From NCBI RefSeq assembly GCF_009761675.1, contig NZ_QUZH01000003.1, positions 124,001-188,000 on the forward strand: a stretch of 64,000 nucleotides of DNA, written 5' to 3'. This DNA comes from Bhargavaea sp. CC-171006. Lineage in GTDB: Bacteria; Bacillota; Bacilli; Bacillales_A; Planococcaceae. Position numbers and translations under genes: made by a program. Shown here in pieces: positions 19,787-28,784 of the stretch. Positions within the stretch are counted from its first letter, which is position 1; each line of letters opens with the position of its first letter. Below the pieces are notes generated by a model. It saw nothing but the letters and a program-made list of their open reading frames with translations, was not told the DNA's origin and ran no database searches.

Positions 19787-20456
19787 GGGATTCCCTCCAC
19801 TCATTCACGATCGATTTAAATACATTCAGTCCGTCTTCGGAGCCCAGGATGGACTCGGCCGCTCGCTCCGGATGGGGCATCATGCCGAGGACATTGCCCT
19901 TTTCGCTGACGAGGCCCGCGATGTCTCCAACGGATCCGTCCGGATTGCCGTCAGAGTAAACAAAGACGATCTGGTTGTTTTCTTTGAGTTGGACATAGGT
20001 CTCTTCATCGCAGTAGAAGTTGCCTTCGCCGTGGGCGATCGGGATGTTGAGTTCCTCGCCCTCGGTGTACTCGCTTGTGAATGGCGTACGGTTGTTGACG
20101 ACCTGGACTTTGACTGTGCGGCAGATGAACTTCTGGTCACGGTTCTTGAGGAATGCGCCCGGCAGAAGGCCCGCTTCCGTCAGAATCTGGAAGCCATTGC
20201 CCACGCCGAGGACGGGCTTTCCTTCTTCCGCAGCCCGGATGATTGCTTCCATGACGGGTGTCGTGCGCGCAAGGGCTCCGGCCCGCACGGCGTCGCCGTA
20301 GGAAGCGCCGCCCGGTAGGAGGATGGCGTCGTAGCCGGACAGGTCCGTTTCATGGTGATGGACGTATTCCGCTTCTTCTCCAAGGACATCTTTTACGGCA
20401 TGGTAGAGGTCAAGATCGCAGCTGGATCCCGGAAACTGGATGACGGCGAATTTCAT
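19770..20456 (-). CDS. purQ: FGAM synthase glutaminase subunit PurQ, lacking the catalytic cysteine
   Basis: A 228-aa class I glutamine amidotransferase that normally hydrolyses glutamine and channels ammonia to PurL. The fold is intact and the His/Glu pair is present (MMPHPERA), as is [12 protein letters not shown]. The nucleophile elbow VLGVCNGFQIL, however, reads [11 protein letters not shown]: codon 86 (bases 20199-20201) is GGC instead of TGC. The oxyanion-region motif GGFSYGDYLRCGAIA also reads [15 protein letters not shown]. Such a protein should be unable to use glutamine, although PurL can use free ammonia in some systems. A one-base sequencing error at 20201 could explain the Cys change but not the other substitutions. 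It overlaps purS by ATGA and purL by 17 bp. Confidence 0.95.
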   Translation of the reverse strand: MKFAVIQFPGSSCDLDLYHAVKDVLGEEAEYVHHHETDLSGYDAILLPGGASYGDAVRAGALARTTPVMEAIIRAAEEGKPVLGVGNGFQILTEAGLLPGAFLKNRDQKFICRTVKVQVVNNRTPFTSEYTEGEELNIPIAHGEGNFYCDEETYVQLKENNQIVFVYSDGNPDGSVGDIAGLVSEKGNVLGMMPHPERAAESILGSEDGLNVFKSIVNEWRESHANQA

Positions 20457-20707
20457 GCCTCTTCAACCTCCAACACTTCGTACCGGTAGTCTTCGACGTT
20501 TGTGTTCACGAAGAGCTTTTCACACATTTCCCTGACGGCCGTGTCGAGATCTTGCCCCGTGTCTTCGATGGTCAGTTCGATGTATTTGCCGATGCGGACA
20601 TCTTTGACGTTGTCATGGCCTTTGGCATGGAGGACGTTGATGGCTGCAGTCCCCTGGGGATCGATTACACTTTCACGGAGCGTCACGTACACATTTGCTT
20701 TTTTCAT
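20453..20707 (-). CDS. purS: FGAM synthase structural subunit PurS
   Basis: An 84-aa small subunit that bridges PurL and PurQ in the FGAM synthase complex. The conserved [12 protein letters not shown] start, [12 protein letters not shown] core and [12 protein letters not shown] end are all present, and length matches the family. GGAGG lies nine bases upstream of the ATG. It directly follows the gap where purC would be expected and overlaps purQ by four bases. Confidence 0.95.
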   Translation of the reverse strand: MKKANVYVTLRESVIDPQGTAAINVLHAKGHDNVKDVRIGKYIELTIEDTGQDLDTAVREMCEKLFVNTNVEDYRYEVLEVEEA

Positions 20708-20754
20708 TTTGGTTGGCCTCCCAATTGGTGAGTGTGTGGTGGTTTAGATGAAGT

Positions 20755-20880
20755 GCGGAGATACTCCGCTCCGGGCTCTTCGCTTTCCGCGGGCGGGCGC
20801 CAAGCCTCCTCGGCGTTCCGCCTGCGGGGTCTCGGCTGTCCCGCTTTTCCCGCAGGAGTCTTCGAGCCCTGCGCTGCGTT
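20755..20880. repeat. Palindromic intergenic repeat in the position of purC
   Basis: The segment starts with a hairpin (GCGGAG-ATA-CTCCGC style, 20755-20769). It continues with GC-rich pieces CTTTCCGCGGGCGGGCG, GCCTCCTCGGCG, TGCGGGGTCTCGGCTGTCCC and CCCGCAGGAGTCTTCGAGCCC, whose outer arms GGGCTC and GAGCCC pair. I recognise this pattern from memory as a repeat found between genes in many Bacillales genomes, function unknown. It fills the purB-purS gap; no purC fragment is visible in 20708-20927. Confidence 0.7.
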
Positions 20881-20927
20881 TAATCAATTTCAAGAAAATG
20901 TATTGCCGTCCATCGGGTTACTCCCTG

Positions 20928-22226
20928 TCAGTCATTCAGTCCGCAACGTTCGAAGATATCGTCGATGCGCTGGAGGTGGTGGTTGTAGTCGAAGGCATCG
21001 TCGAGTTCTTCTTTGGTCATTTTTTCGGAGATGACCGGGTCGGATTCGACGAGTCCGCGGAACGGGACCTGTTCTTCCCAGGCCTGCATCGCGAGCGGCT
21101 GTACGGTGTCGTAGGCCGCTTCGCGCGCCATGCCCTTGTCGATGAGCGACAGGAGGACGCGCTGGGAATAGATGAGTCCGAGTGTGCGGTCCATGTTGCG
21201 CTTCATGTTTTCCGGGAAGACGGTGAGGTTCTTCACGATGTTGCCGAAGCGGTTCAGCATGTAGTTCAGCGTAATCGTCGCATCCGGGATGATGACGCGC
21301 TCCGCGCTGGAGTGCGAGATGTCGCGCTCATGCCAGAGGGCTACGTTCTCAAAAGCGGTGACCATGTAGCCGCGCATCAGGCGGGACAGCCCGGTCATGT
21401 TTTCTGAGCCGATCGGGTTGCGCTTGTGCGGCATCGCGGAAGAGCCTTTCTGGCCTTTCGCGAAGAATTCCTCGACTTCGCGCGTCTCCGACTTCTGGAG
21501 TCCGCGGATCTCGACCGCAAATTTCTCGATCGATGTCGCGATCAGCGCGAGCGTCGAGATGTACTGGGCGTGGCGGTCACGCTGCAGGGTCTGCGTGGAG
21601 ACCGGTGCCGCTGCGAGACCGAGGTGCTCGCATACATATTCCTCAACGAACGGCGGGATGTTGGCGAATGTACCGACTGCGCCGGACATCTTGCCCGTCT
21701 CGATTACGGCAGCTGCCGCTTCGAAACGCTCAAGGTTCCGTTTCATCTCTTCGTACCAGAGGGCCATTTTCAGGCCGAATGTCGTTGGTTCCGCGTGCAC
21801 GCCGTGCGTGCGGCCCATCATGACGGTGAATTTATGCTCTTTCGCCTTGACGGCGAGGATATCAATGAAGTTGTGAAGGTCTTTCCGGATGATCTCGTTC
21901 GCCTGCTTGATGCGGTACGAAAGCGCTGTGTCGACGACGTCGGTCGAAGTCAGGCCGTAGTGGACCCATTTGCGCTCTTCCCCGAGTGTTTCGGATACCG
22001 CGCGGGTGAACGCGACGACATCGTGACGGGTCTCGTTTTCGATCTCTTCGATGCGAGCCACATCAAACGAGGCGTTCTCCCTGAGCTTCTTCACGTCTTC
22101 CTTCGGGATGTCTCCGAGTTCCGCCCATGCCTCGCAGGCGAGGATTTCGACTTCCAGCCATGCATTGTATTTGTTTTCTTCTGTCCAGACATTGCCCATC
22201 TCGGGGCGAGTATAGCGTTCGATCAT
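20928..22226 (-). CDS. purB: Adenylosuccinate lyase
   Basis: A 432-aa lyase that releases fumarate from SAICAR and from adenylosuccinate. The fumarase/aspartase-family signature [11 protein letters not shown] is intact, as are [12 protein letters not shown] and [13 protein letters not shown], which carry the catalytic His residues. It follows purK by 16 bp. Downstream, where B. subtilis has purC, there is only a 220-bp gap with a repeat. PurB remains needed for AMP synthesis from IMP, so its conservation does not show that the de novo pathway works. Confidence 0.97.
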   Translation of the reverse strand: MIERYTRPEMGNVWTEENKYNAWLEVEILACEAWAELGDIPKEDVKKLRENASFDVARIEEIENETRHDVVAFTRAVSETLGEERKWVHYGLTSTDVVDTALSYRIKQANEIIRKDLHNFIDILAVKAKEHKFTVMMGRTHGVHAEPTTFGLKMALWYEEMKRNLERFEAAAAVIETGKMSGAVGTFANIPPFVEEYVCEHLGLAAAPVSTQTLQRDRHAQYISTLALIATSIEKFAVEIRGLQKSETREVEEFFAKGQKGSSAMPHKRNPIGSENMTGLSRLMRGYMVTAFENVALWHERDISHSSAERVIIPDATITLNYMLNRFGNIVKNLTVFPENMKRNMDRTLGLIYSQRVLLSLIDKGMAREAAYDTVQPLAMQAWEEQVPFRGLVESDPVISEKMTKEELDDAFDYNHHLQRIDDIFERCGLND

Positions 22227-22242
22227 TCAGGTAATTCCTCCA

Positions 22243-23361
22243 TTAGTTCCAGATTCCGCTTTCGTCAATCCGTCGAAGTGTGTCTTCATTGTCTTCTGCA
22301 AGAATGGTCACATGGCCCATCTTGCGGTTGTGCTTGGCCTCGGCCTTGCCGTAAAGGTGGATGGACCAGTCCGCCTGGTCCGGGATTGCATCGAGAACCG
22401 GTGCGACGTGCTGGCCGAGCAGGTTCACCATCACCGCCTGGCGGTGAAGCTCCGGCGTGCGGAGCGGCCAGCCGCAGATGGCCCGGATGTGCTGGCCAAA
22501 CTGCGAAATCGTGCATGCCTCGATCGAATAGTGGCCCGAGTTGTGCGGGCGCGGCGCGAGTTCGTTGATGAGGATGCTGCCGTCATCCAGCACGAACATC
22601 TCAACGGCCAGCGTCCCGATCAGATCCAGGTGATCTGCGATCTGTCCGGCTGCCGTGATGGCGGCTTCGGCCGTCCGGTCACCAATCCGTGCCGGGACGA
22701 TCGTCTCGTGCAGGATATGGTTTTTGTGGATATTCTCCTGGACCGGCAGGCAGCGGGATTCCCCGTTCGTGCCGCGCTGGATGATGACCGAGATTTCCAT
22801 TTTGAATGGGATGAACTTCTCGGCCACGCATGCGGAATGGACGAACAGTTCTTCCGCTTCGGTAAGCTCGGACGCCTCTTTCAGGATGACCTGCCCCTTG
22901 CCGTCGTAACCGCCCCGTGCGGTCTTCACGACGCACGGGAAGCCGATCTCCCCGATGCGTTCCTTGAGCTCCGCGAAAGTCTGTGCTTCCACATAAGGCG
23001 CGACCGGTGCCCCCGCTTCGCGGATCGCCGCTTTTTCCGCGATCCGGTCCTGGGTGATGCGGATGATTTCCGCGCCCTGCGGCACGTACGCCTTCTCGGT
23101 CAGGCGCTTGAGCCCTTCGTAGTCGATATTCTCAAATTCAAAGGTGATGACGTCGCTCACTTCCGCCAGGCGGTCGAGTGCTCCTTCGTCGTCATACGGC
23201 GCGACAATTTTCACGTCGGCCACCTGGCCGGTCGGGGAGTCTTCCGCCGGGTCGAGCACCGCGATGCGGAAACCCGCCTCCTTGGCGGAAAGGGCCATCA
23301 TCCGTCCCAGCTGTCCGCCGCCGATGATTCCGATTGTCTGTCCGGGAAGAATCGTGGTCAT
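22243..23361 (-). CDS. purK: N5-carboxyaminoimidazole ribonucleotide synthase
   Basis: A 372-aa ATP-grasp enzyme making N5-CAIR from AIR, bicarbonate and ATP. The N-terminal [17 protein letters not shown] loop, the grasp segment [15 protein letters not shown] and [19 protein letters not shown] are all present. It overlaps purE by the ATGA junction. No altered catalytic residue was seen. Confidence 0.97.
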   Translation of the reverse strand: MTTILPGQTIGIIGGGQLGRMMALSAKEAGFRIAVLDPAEDSPTGQVADVKIVAPYDDEGALDRLAEVSDVITFEFENIDYEGLKRLTEKAYVPQGAEIIRITQDRIAEKAAIREAGAPVAPYVEAQTFAELKERIGEIGFPCVVKTARGGYDGKGQVILKEASELTEAEELFVHSACVAEKFIPFKMEISVIIQRGTNGESRCLPVQENIHKNHILHETIVPARIGDRTAEAAITAAGQIADHLDLIGTLAVEMFVLDDGSILINELAPRPHNSGHYSIEACTISQFGQHIRAICGWPLRTPELHRQAVMVNLLGQHVAPVLDAIPDQADWSIHLYGKAEAKHNRKMGHVTILAEDNEDTLRRIDESGIWN

Positions 23362-23846
23362 ACGAGATCACCTGTGCTTTCAATGGATTGTTCTGCGAGC
23401 CGGCTGCGACGCTCCTGAATGCGTCCACGGAGCGCTTCGTCATGCACTGCGAGCATCTGAGCCGCAAACAGGCCGGCGTTCGTTGCGCCGGAGTCGCCGA
23501 TCGCCATCGTGGCGACCGGGACGCCGCCCGGCATCTGGACGATCGAGAGAAGCGAGTCCATGCCGCTCAGCGCGTGCGATTTGACCGGCACGCCGATGAC
23601 CGGGACAAGCGTTTTCGCCGCGACCATTCCAGGCAGGTGGGCGGCGCCCCCCGCTCCCGCGATGATCACTTCGATGCCGCGCTCCTGTGCCTGTTCGGCA
23701 TAGGAGAACATCTCATCCGGCGTACGGTGCGCGGAGACGACCTTCTTCTCGTATCCGACTTCCAGTTCATCCAGGATGTCGCATGCTTTCTTCATCGTCT
23801 CCCAGTCGCTTTTGCTTCCCATGATGACACCCACTTTCACGTCCAT
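23358..23846 (-). CDS. purE: N5-CAIR mutase, class I PurE
   Basis: A 162-aa mutase converting N5-CAIR to CAIR. It has the class I set [20 protein letters not shown] and [14 protein letters not shown] with the catalytic His. GGAAGGAG precedes the ATG. It is the first gene of the operon, behind a guanine-class riboswitch with a terminator and a PurBox-controlled promoter. Its product CAIR is the substrate of SAICAR synthetase (PurC), whose gene is missing from the operon. Confidence 0.97.
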   Translation of the reverse strand: MDVKVGVIMGSKSDWETMKKACDILDELEVGYEKKVVSAHRTPDEMFSYAEQAQERGIEVIIAGAGGAAHLPGMVAAKTLVPVIGVPVKSHALSGMDSLLSIVQMPGGVPVATMAIGDSGATNAGLFAAQMLAVHDEALRGRIQERRSRLAEQSIESTGDLV

Positions 23847-23888
23847 TGCAATCGCTCCTTCCGGCAGTTTGCCGCCAATAAATAAAAG

Positions 23889-23937
23889 CCCCGAATAGAC
23901 TGCTTCCTATTAATAGGAGGAAAGCAGTCGATCCGGG
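23889..23937 (-). terminator. Expression-platform terminator of the purE riboswitch
   Basis: On the minus strand CCCGGAT-CGACTGCTTTCCT pairs with AGGAAGCAGTC-TATTCGGG, followed by GCTTTTATTT. It lies between the aptamer and the purE ribosome binding site, as expected for guanine-dependent premature termination. Confidence 0.85.
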
Positions 23938-24025
23938 ACCTGAACATGTTCAGATAAGACGGTTGCGTCACGATGGTTTCCATGCTTCGCACACCTTCCG
24001 TTCCGAGTCCTGTAATCCGCTTTCC

Positions 24026-24092
24026 CGCATAGTCCCGGCATTACGGTGCCGGGCTAGAGACTCCGAGGCCGATTCCTCGGGATATATGGGGA
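24026..24092 (-). ncRNA. Purine (guanine-class) riboswitch aptamer of the pur operon
   Basis: The minus strand reads CATATATCCCGAGG..., J2/3 GTCTCTA, P3 GCCCGGCACCGTAATGCCGGG and closes with ACTATG pairing to CATA. The base equivalent to position 74 is C, which specifies guanine or hypoxanthine over adenine. The aptamer lies between the promoter at 24111-24139 and the terminator at 23889-23937. With these elements and the PurBoxes, the 23847-24272 gap is largely explained. Confidence 0.92.
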
Positions 24093-24110
24093 ATGTTCTT
24101 TACGTGTTTC

Positions 24111-24139
24111 ATTTTAACAGCGGTTTTTCATGAAGTCAA
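24111..24139 (-). promoter_or_regulatory. Sigma-A promoter of the purine operon
   Basis: On the minus strand TTGACT and TAAAAT are separated by exactly 17 bp, placing transcription start about 15-20 bp upstream of the aptamer. Confidence 0.8.
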
Positions 24140-24143
24140 CGCA

Positions 24144-24188
24144 ATAACCGAACAATAAATTTTATTCCCACACAAATCGTTCGTATTT
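24144..24188. promoter_or_regulatory. PurBox pair (PurR operator) upstream of purE
   Basis: ATAACCGAACAAT at 24144-24156 matches the PurBox consensus AWWWCCGAACWWT at every position. A weaker inverted partner, ATCGTTCGTATTT, lies at 24176-24188. The pair begins a few bases upstream of the -35 hexamer. The two cores are 27 bp apart, similar to the pair before pbuG (26 bp). Confidence 0.75.
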
Positions 24189-24240
24189 ATCCCCAATCTG
24201 CATGAAAGCGCTATCCATCTTACACAATCTTCTGAGCATA

Positions 24241-24269
24241 AAAAATCCCGGTGCCGAAACACCGGGATC
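24241..24269 (-). terminator. Terminator of yebE-yebG
   Basis: ATCCCGGTG and CACCGGGAT form a 9-bp stem with a 6-nt loop, followed by TTTTT on the minus strand, three bases past the yebG stop. Confidence 0.88.
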
Positions 24270-24272
24270 TGT

Positions 24273-24464
24273 TTATGATTCTTCCATTCGGACGCCCTTG
24301 AAACGGATGCGCTGGCGGACGGGAACGGGCTCACCGTTCCGCTCCTCAAAGACCGGCTCTTCCTTTCGGCCTGCGGCCATGTAGCCTTCCTTTTGCATGC
24401 GTTCCAGGCATTGTTCGATCGTCTCGCCTTCCTGCACTTCATACCAGACCGTCTTTTTGCTCAT
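24273..24464 (-). CDS. yebG: NETI-motif protein YebG
   Basis: A 63-aa protein homologous to B. subtilis YebG. The start [33 protein letters not shown] (in pieces) is the conserved core. It overlaps yebE by ATGA and lies between yebE and purE exactly as in B. subtilis. Function unknown. Confidence 0.85.
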   Translation of the reverse strand: MSKKTVWYEVQEGETIEQCLERMQKEGYMAAGRKEEPVFEERNGEPVPVRQRIRFKGVRMEES

Positions 24465-24988
24465 TTGAACAGCTTCCCTTTCCGTACCTGTTTCACCCAG
24501 AAGCCGCCGTGGATGTTTCGGGCTTCATACGTGATGATGAACGCTTTCGGATCGAGTTCCTTGATCAGCATGTACAGCTTCAGCTCATAGCGCTTCGGCG
24601 TCAGAATCTGCATCGCATGTCGTGCTCCGTCGCGTCCGTTCGCTTCCCAGTCGGTGATGCCGTAGCCTTTCTCCCGGATCGCCCGGACCATCTTGCGCTC
24701 AATGTCTTCCGTAATGACATTGACCATGACATAGCCGAGGGCGAGCTTTTCTTCAATGATGGAACCGATGATGACGCCAAGCCCAAAGCCCAGTGCATAA
24801 GCGATCAGGTTCTCTATTTCGTTCAGATTATCCAGAACCAGGCCAAGTCCGACCACGTAAATGACCATCTCGATCACGCTAAGCCCGGCAGCCGCATAGC
24901 GGTAGCCCTTCATCGTCAGTATGAGCCGGATGGTATAAAATGTTACATAAACGACGTTGATCGCAAAGATGATCAGCACCATCGTCAT
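24461..24988 (-). CDS. yebE: DUF2179-type membrane protein YebE (UPF0316)
   Basis: A 175-aa membrane protein. Three hydrophobic helices lie in residues about 1-85, followed by a soluble DUF2179 domain ([25 protein letters not shown] region). The ATG at 24988 has AAGG at suitable distance; the ATG at 24997 lies in the ribosome binding site. It is coupled to yebG. Function is not known to me. Confidence 0.85.
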   Translation of the reverse strand: MTMVLIIFAINVVYVTFYTIRLILTMKGYRYAAAGLSVIEMVIYVVGLGLVLDNLNEIENLIAYALGFGLGVIIGSIIEEKLALGYVMVNVITEDIERKMVRAIREKGYGITDWEANGRDGARHAMQILTPKRYELKLYMLIKELDPKAFIITYEARNIHGGFWVKQVRKGKLFK

Positions 24989-25071
24989 ATGAATCATCCT
25001 TTCTCGCTATGTACAGATGCCACTCATCTTATCGGAACTGTCCCGCATGGACAAGGGCACAGATAAAAAAA

Positions 25072-25100
25072 CGCTCCTCCGCCGGCTGACGGAAGGAGCG
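25072..25100 (-). terminator. Terminator of pbuG
   Basis: CGCTCC/GGAGCG outer arms with an inner TCCGCC/GACGGA-type pairing, followed by TTTTTTT on the minus strand (25064-25070). It lies ten bases past the pbuG stop. Confidence 0.85.
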
Positions 25101-25109
25101 GCTTATTCA

Positions 25110-26450
25110 TCATCTACCCTGTACAAACACGAAATACGCAACAAAAATCAGCAACAGGCCGTACATGATCGGATGGATCTCCTTACGGCGGCCCGCCAGG
25201 ATCATCGTAATCGGGTAGAAGATGAACCCGACGGCGATCCCCGTTGCGATCGAATAACCAAGCGGCATCATGATGACCGTGAGAAATGCCGGAACGGCGA
25301 TTTCAAACCGGTTCCACTCAATATGGCCGAGTGCCGACACCATCAGCACACCGACGATGATGAGTGCAGGCGCCGTGACAGCCGATGTGATGACTGACAG
25401 AAGCGGATAGAACAGCAGCGAGACGAGGAACAGGACACCGGTGACAACGGCCGCGAACCCGGTCCGGGCACCGGCCGCAACTCCCGCGGTCGACTCGACA
25501 TAGGAGGTCGTCGTCGATGTTCCGAAAATCGCACCGGTTACCGTTGCAAGAGAATCCGCAAGAAGAGCCTTGCCGGCGCGCGGCAGCTTGTCGCCCTTCA
25601 TGAGTCCGGCCTTCTGTGCGACGGCAATCAGAGTGCCTGCCGTATCAAAGAAGTCGACGAACAGGAATGTCAGGACGACGACAAGGAACTGGATGGTCAT
25701 GAGTGATGCAGGATCGTTCATGAGCGGCTGGAACGCAGCACCGAATGTCGGGCTCACATCCGGGATGGATCCGACAACACCATCAGGGAGCGGAACAACC
25801 TTGAAAATCATGCCGACAACCGCAGTGATCAGCATCCCGAAGAAGATGGCACCTTTCACATTCAGCACCATGAGGCCGACTGTCAGTACCAGGCCGAATA
25901 TGGCGAGCAGTGTTGTCGGCTGCGACAAGTCGCCAATACCGGTAAGTGTCGCGTCATTGTTTGCGATAATGCCTGCATTCTGGAAACCAAGGAAGGCGAT
26001 AAAGAGTCCGATTCCCGCCCCGACCGCAAACTTCAGCTGCGCCGGAATGGCATTGATGATCATCTCACGTAGTCCCGTCAGTGACAGGATGATGAAAATG
26101 ATTCCTGAGAACAGGACACCGGTGAGCGCTGTCTGCCAAGGAATGCCGTACGTGAGGATGACGGTATAGGCGAAGAACGCATTCAGCCCCATCCCCGGTG
26201 CCAGGCCGATCGGATATTTGGCGATGAGCCCCATAAAGAGAGAACCGACGGCTGCCGCGAGCGCGGTAGCGACGAAGACCGCTCCCGCATCCATGCGCAT
26301 GTCCGCCGGAAGGTCCGGAACGGACTCAAGCGACAGCGTAAGCGGGTTGACGACAAGGATGTACGCCATGGACAGGAACGTCGTCAGGCCGCCGATGATT
26401 TCGCGGCGGTAGTTCGTGCCGAGCTCATCGAAATTGAAAAAGTTTTTCAT
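25110..26450 (-). CDS. pbuG: Hypoxanthine/guanine permease (NCS2/AzgA type)
   Basis: A 446-aa purine permease with about 12-14 membrane segments, starting MKNFFNFDELGTNYRREIIGGLTTF and with the family motifs PGMGLNAFFAYTV and DFFDTAGTLIAVA. The ATG at 26450 is chosen because GGAGG lies five bases upstream; the longer frame begins inside the riboswitch terminator. A guanine-class riboswitch, a promoter and a PurBox pair precede it, so it should be repressed when guanine is plentiful. It would be the main purine source if the de novo pathway is broken. Confidence 0.93.
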   Translation of the reverse strand: MKNFFNFDELGTNYRREIIGGLTTFLSMAYILVVNPLTLSLESVPDLPADMRMDAGAVFVATALAAAVGSLFMGLIAKYPIGLAPGMGLNAFFAYTVILTYGIPWQTALTGVLFSGIIFIILSLTGLREMIINAIPAQLKFAVGAGIGLFIAFLGFQNAGIIANNDATLTGIGDLSQPTTLLAIFGLVLTVGLMVLNVKGAIFFGMLITAVVGMIFKVVPLPDGVVGSIPDVSPTFGAAFQPLMNDPASLMTIQFLVVVLTFLFVDFFDTAGTLIAVAQKAGLMKGDKLPRAGKALLADSLATVTGAIFGTSTTTSYVESTAGVAAGARTGFAAVVTGVLFLVSLLFYPLLSVITSAVTAPALIIVGVLMVSALGHIEWNRFEIAVPAFLTVIMMPLGYSIATGIAVGFIFYPITMILAGRRKEIHPIMYGLLLIFVAYFVFVQGR

Positions 26451-26482
26451 GAGTGCCTCCATTTTTTCCGCCTTGCCGAAAA

Positions 26483-26516
26483 TAGGAAAAGGGCATGCAA
26501 CAATCTGTCGCATGCC
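26483..26516 (-). terminator. Expression-platform terminator of the pbuG riboswitch
   Basis: GGGCATGC and GCATGCCC form an 8-bp perfect stem followed by TTTTCCTATTTT on the minus strand, about 35 bp before the pbuG start. Confidence 0.88.
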
Positions 26517-26568
26517 CTACCGGAAAGGAGGCGCACCAAATGCAGAAAATGCAAATAAGCACGCCCCC

Positions 26569-26637
26569 GATCGTAGTCGAGCCATTTACGGCGGCTCGGT
26601 AGAAACTTCCGGACCCTATCTCCGGTATTATACGACG
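26569..26637 (-). ncRNA. Purine (guanine-class) riboswitch aptamer of pbuG
   Basis: The minus strand reads CGTATAATACCGGAG..., J2/3 AAGTTTCTACC, P3 GAGCCGCCGTAAATGGCTC and closes with GACTACG. Cytosine at the position equivalent to 74 indicates a guanine/hypoxanthine ligand. Promoter and terminator flank it on the expected sides. Confidence 0.95.
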
Positions 26638-26664
26638 GGTGAAATTATGTTTGATGATAAAGAG

Positions 26665-26693
26665 AGTATAGCGGAATAATGATAAAAGCGCAA
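26665..26693 (-). promoter_or_regulatory. Sigma-A promoter of pbuG
   Basis: TTGCGC and TATACT lie 17 bp apart on the minus strand, just upstream of the aptamer. Confidence 0.7.
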
Positions 26694-26696
26694 TAG

Positions 26697-26738
26697 AAAA
26701 CGAACATTACCCAATATTGACAGGGCAATGTTCGTTTT
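26697..26738. promoter_or_regulatory. PurBox-like inverted pair upstream of pbuG (possibly also the guaA terminator)
   Basis: AAAACGAACATT and its exact inverse AATGTTCGTTTT are separated by 18 bp, ending a few bases before the pbuG -35 box. Each half matches the PurBox consensus except one C. The geometry parallels the purE operator. The same dyad, followed by a T run on either strand, could also terminate guaA transcripts. Confidence 0.65.
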
Positions 26739-26756
26739 TTGGTAACTCTTTCATGT

Positions 26757-26870
26757 AGCTGCGCGGGCCAGCCCCTCGGGGTCATAAGTCAGCCGGCTTC
26801 GCGAGGCAGGCCTCGCAGCACCGTCTGCCTTATGCCTGTCGGGGCTGATCGGCCCGCTCCGCTTTTGTTT
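26757..26870. repeat. Structured repeat element, copy 1 of a tandem pair
   Basis: Outer stem of 7 + 6 bp (GCGGGCC...AGCCCC with GGGGCT, a GATC bulge, GGCCCGC). Then TCGGGGT, a 6-bp stem CATAAG/CTTATG and an inner GCGAGGC-AG-GCCTCGC hairpin, and CCTGTC. It ends CTCCGCTTTTGTT. Copy 2 at 26876-26989 has the same architecture with compensating base changes. Confidence 0.85.
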
Positions 26871-26875
26871 CATCC

Positions 26876-26986
26876 AGCTCCGGGCGGCAGAGGCTCGGGG
26901 TCACAAGCCGTTCTTCTCTGCGAGGCAGGCCTCGCGCCGCAGATCGTCTTGTGCCTGTCGCCTCTGGCAGCCGCCCTCCGCTTTTG

Positions 26987-26989
<3 letters not shown>
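26876..26989. repeat. Structured repeat element, copy 2, reaching the guaA stop codon
   Basis: Same plan as copy 1: outer stem GGGCGGC...AGAGGC with GCCTCT, a GGCA bulge, GCCGCCC; then TCGGGGT, CACAAG/CTTGTG, the shared AGGCAGGCCTCGC core and CCTGTC, ending CTCCGCTTTTGTT. The last bases include the guaA stop codon. Together the two copies fill most of the gap between the pbuG regulatory region and guaA. Confidence 0.85.
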
Positions 26990-28540
<1,551 letters not shown>

Positions 28541-28573
28541 GTGTATTCCACCTTTTCCTGTCGGACCGGGTCA

Positions 28574-28607
28574 AAATAAAAACGCGCAGAAAAAGCTTCC
28601 GCGCGTT
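28574..28607 (-). terminator. Second hairpin-terminator in the guaA leader
   Basis: AACGCGCAGAA and TTCCGCGCGTT-type arms pair around an AAAGC loop, followed by TTTTTATTTTG on the minus strand, about 35 bp before the guaA start. Confidence 0.75.
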
Positions 28608-28620
28608 CTCATCTCCATCC

Positions 28621-28659
28621 AAAAAGCGGATGCCCCGTGCACGCACGTATAGCATCCGC
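28621..28659 (-). terminator. First terminator of the guaA riboswitch
   Basis: GCGGATGC and GCATCCGC form an 8-bp perfect stem followed by TTTTTGG on the minus strand. Its 5' arm directly follows the aptamer P1, the normal layout for a ligand-controlled terminator. Confidence 0.85.
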
Positions 28660-28730
28660 CTTCATAGACAGGCCATTTACGGCGGCCTGGTAGAGACATC
28701 CGGACCATATTTCCGGACTTATATGAGGGC
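28659..28730 (-). ncRNA. Purine (guanine-class) riboswitch aptamer of guaA
   Basis: The minus strand reads CTCATATAAGTCCGG..., J2/3 TGTCTCTACC, P3 AGGCCGCCGTAAATGGCCT and closes with GTCTATG. The position 74 equivalent is C. Two terminator hairpins follow before guaA. Confidence 0.93.
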
Positions 28731-28755
28731 GACCCGGTCTATCCGATTTTTAGTC

Positions 28756-28784
28756 AGTTTACCCTTTGCCGCCCCGAAAATCAA
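28756..28784 (-). promoter_or_regulatory. Probable promoter of the guaA leader
   Basis: TTGATT and TAAACT are 17 bp apart on the minus strand. The -35 box overlaps the yebA stop codon, so guaA can be transcribed independently of the yeaC-yeaD-yebA genes. Confidence 0.6.

Noticed and set aside
20708-20927. Degraded purC remnant between purB and purS
   Set aside because: I looked for the PurC N-terminal LLYEGKAK-type motif and other pieces in all frames and found none; only a seven-codon frame with a ribosome binding site (MDGNTFS) is present, which does not resemble PurC.
24203-24216. cre-like sequence TGAAAGCGCTATCC upstream of purE
   Set aside because: It matches 13 of 14 positions, but lies upstream of the PurBoxes and outside the promoter, and CcpA control of purE has no precedent I know. 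It may be chance.
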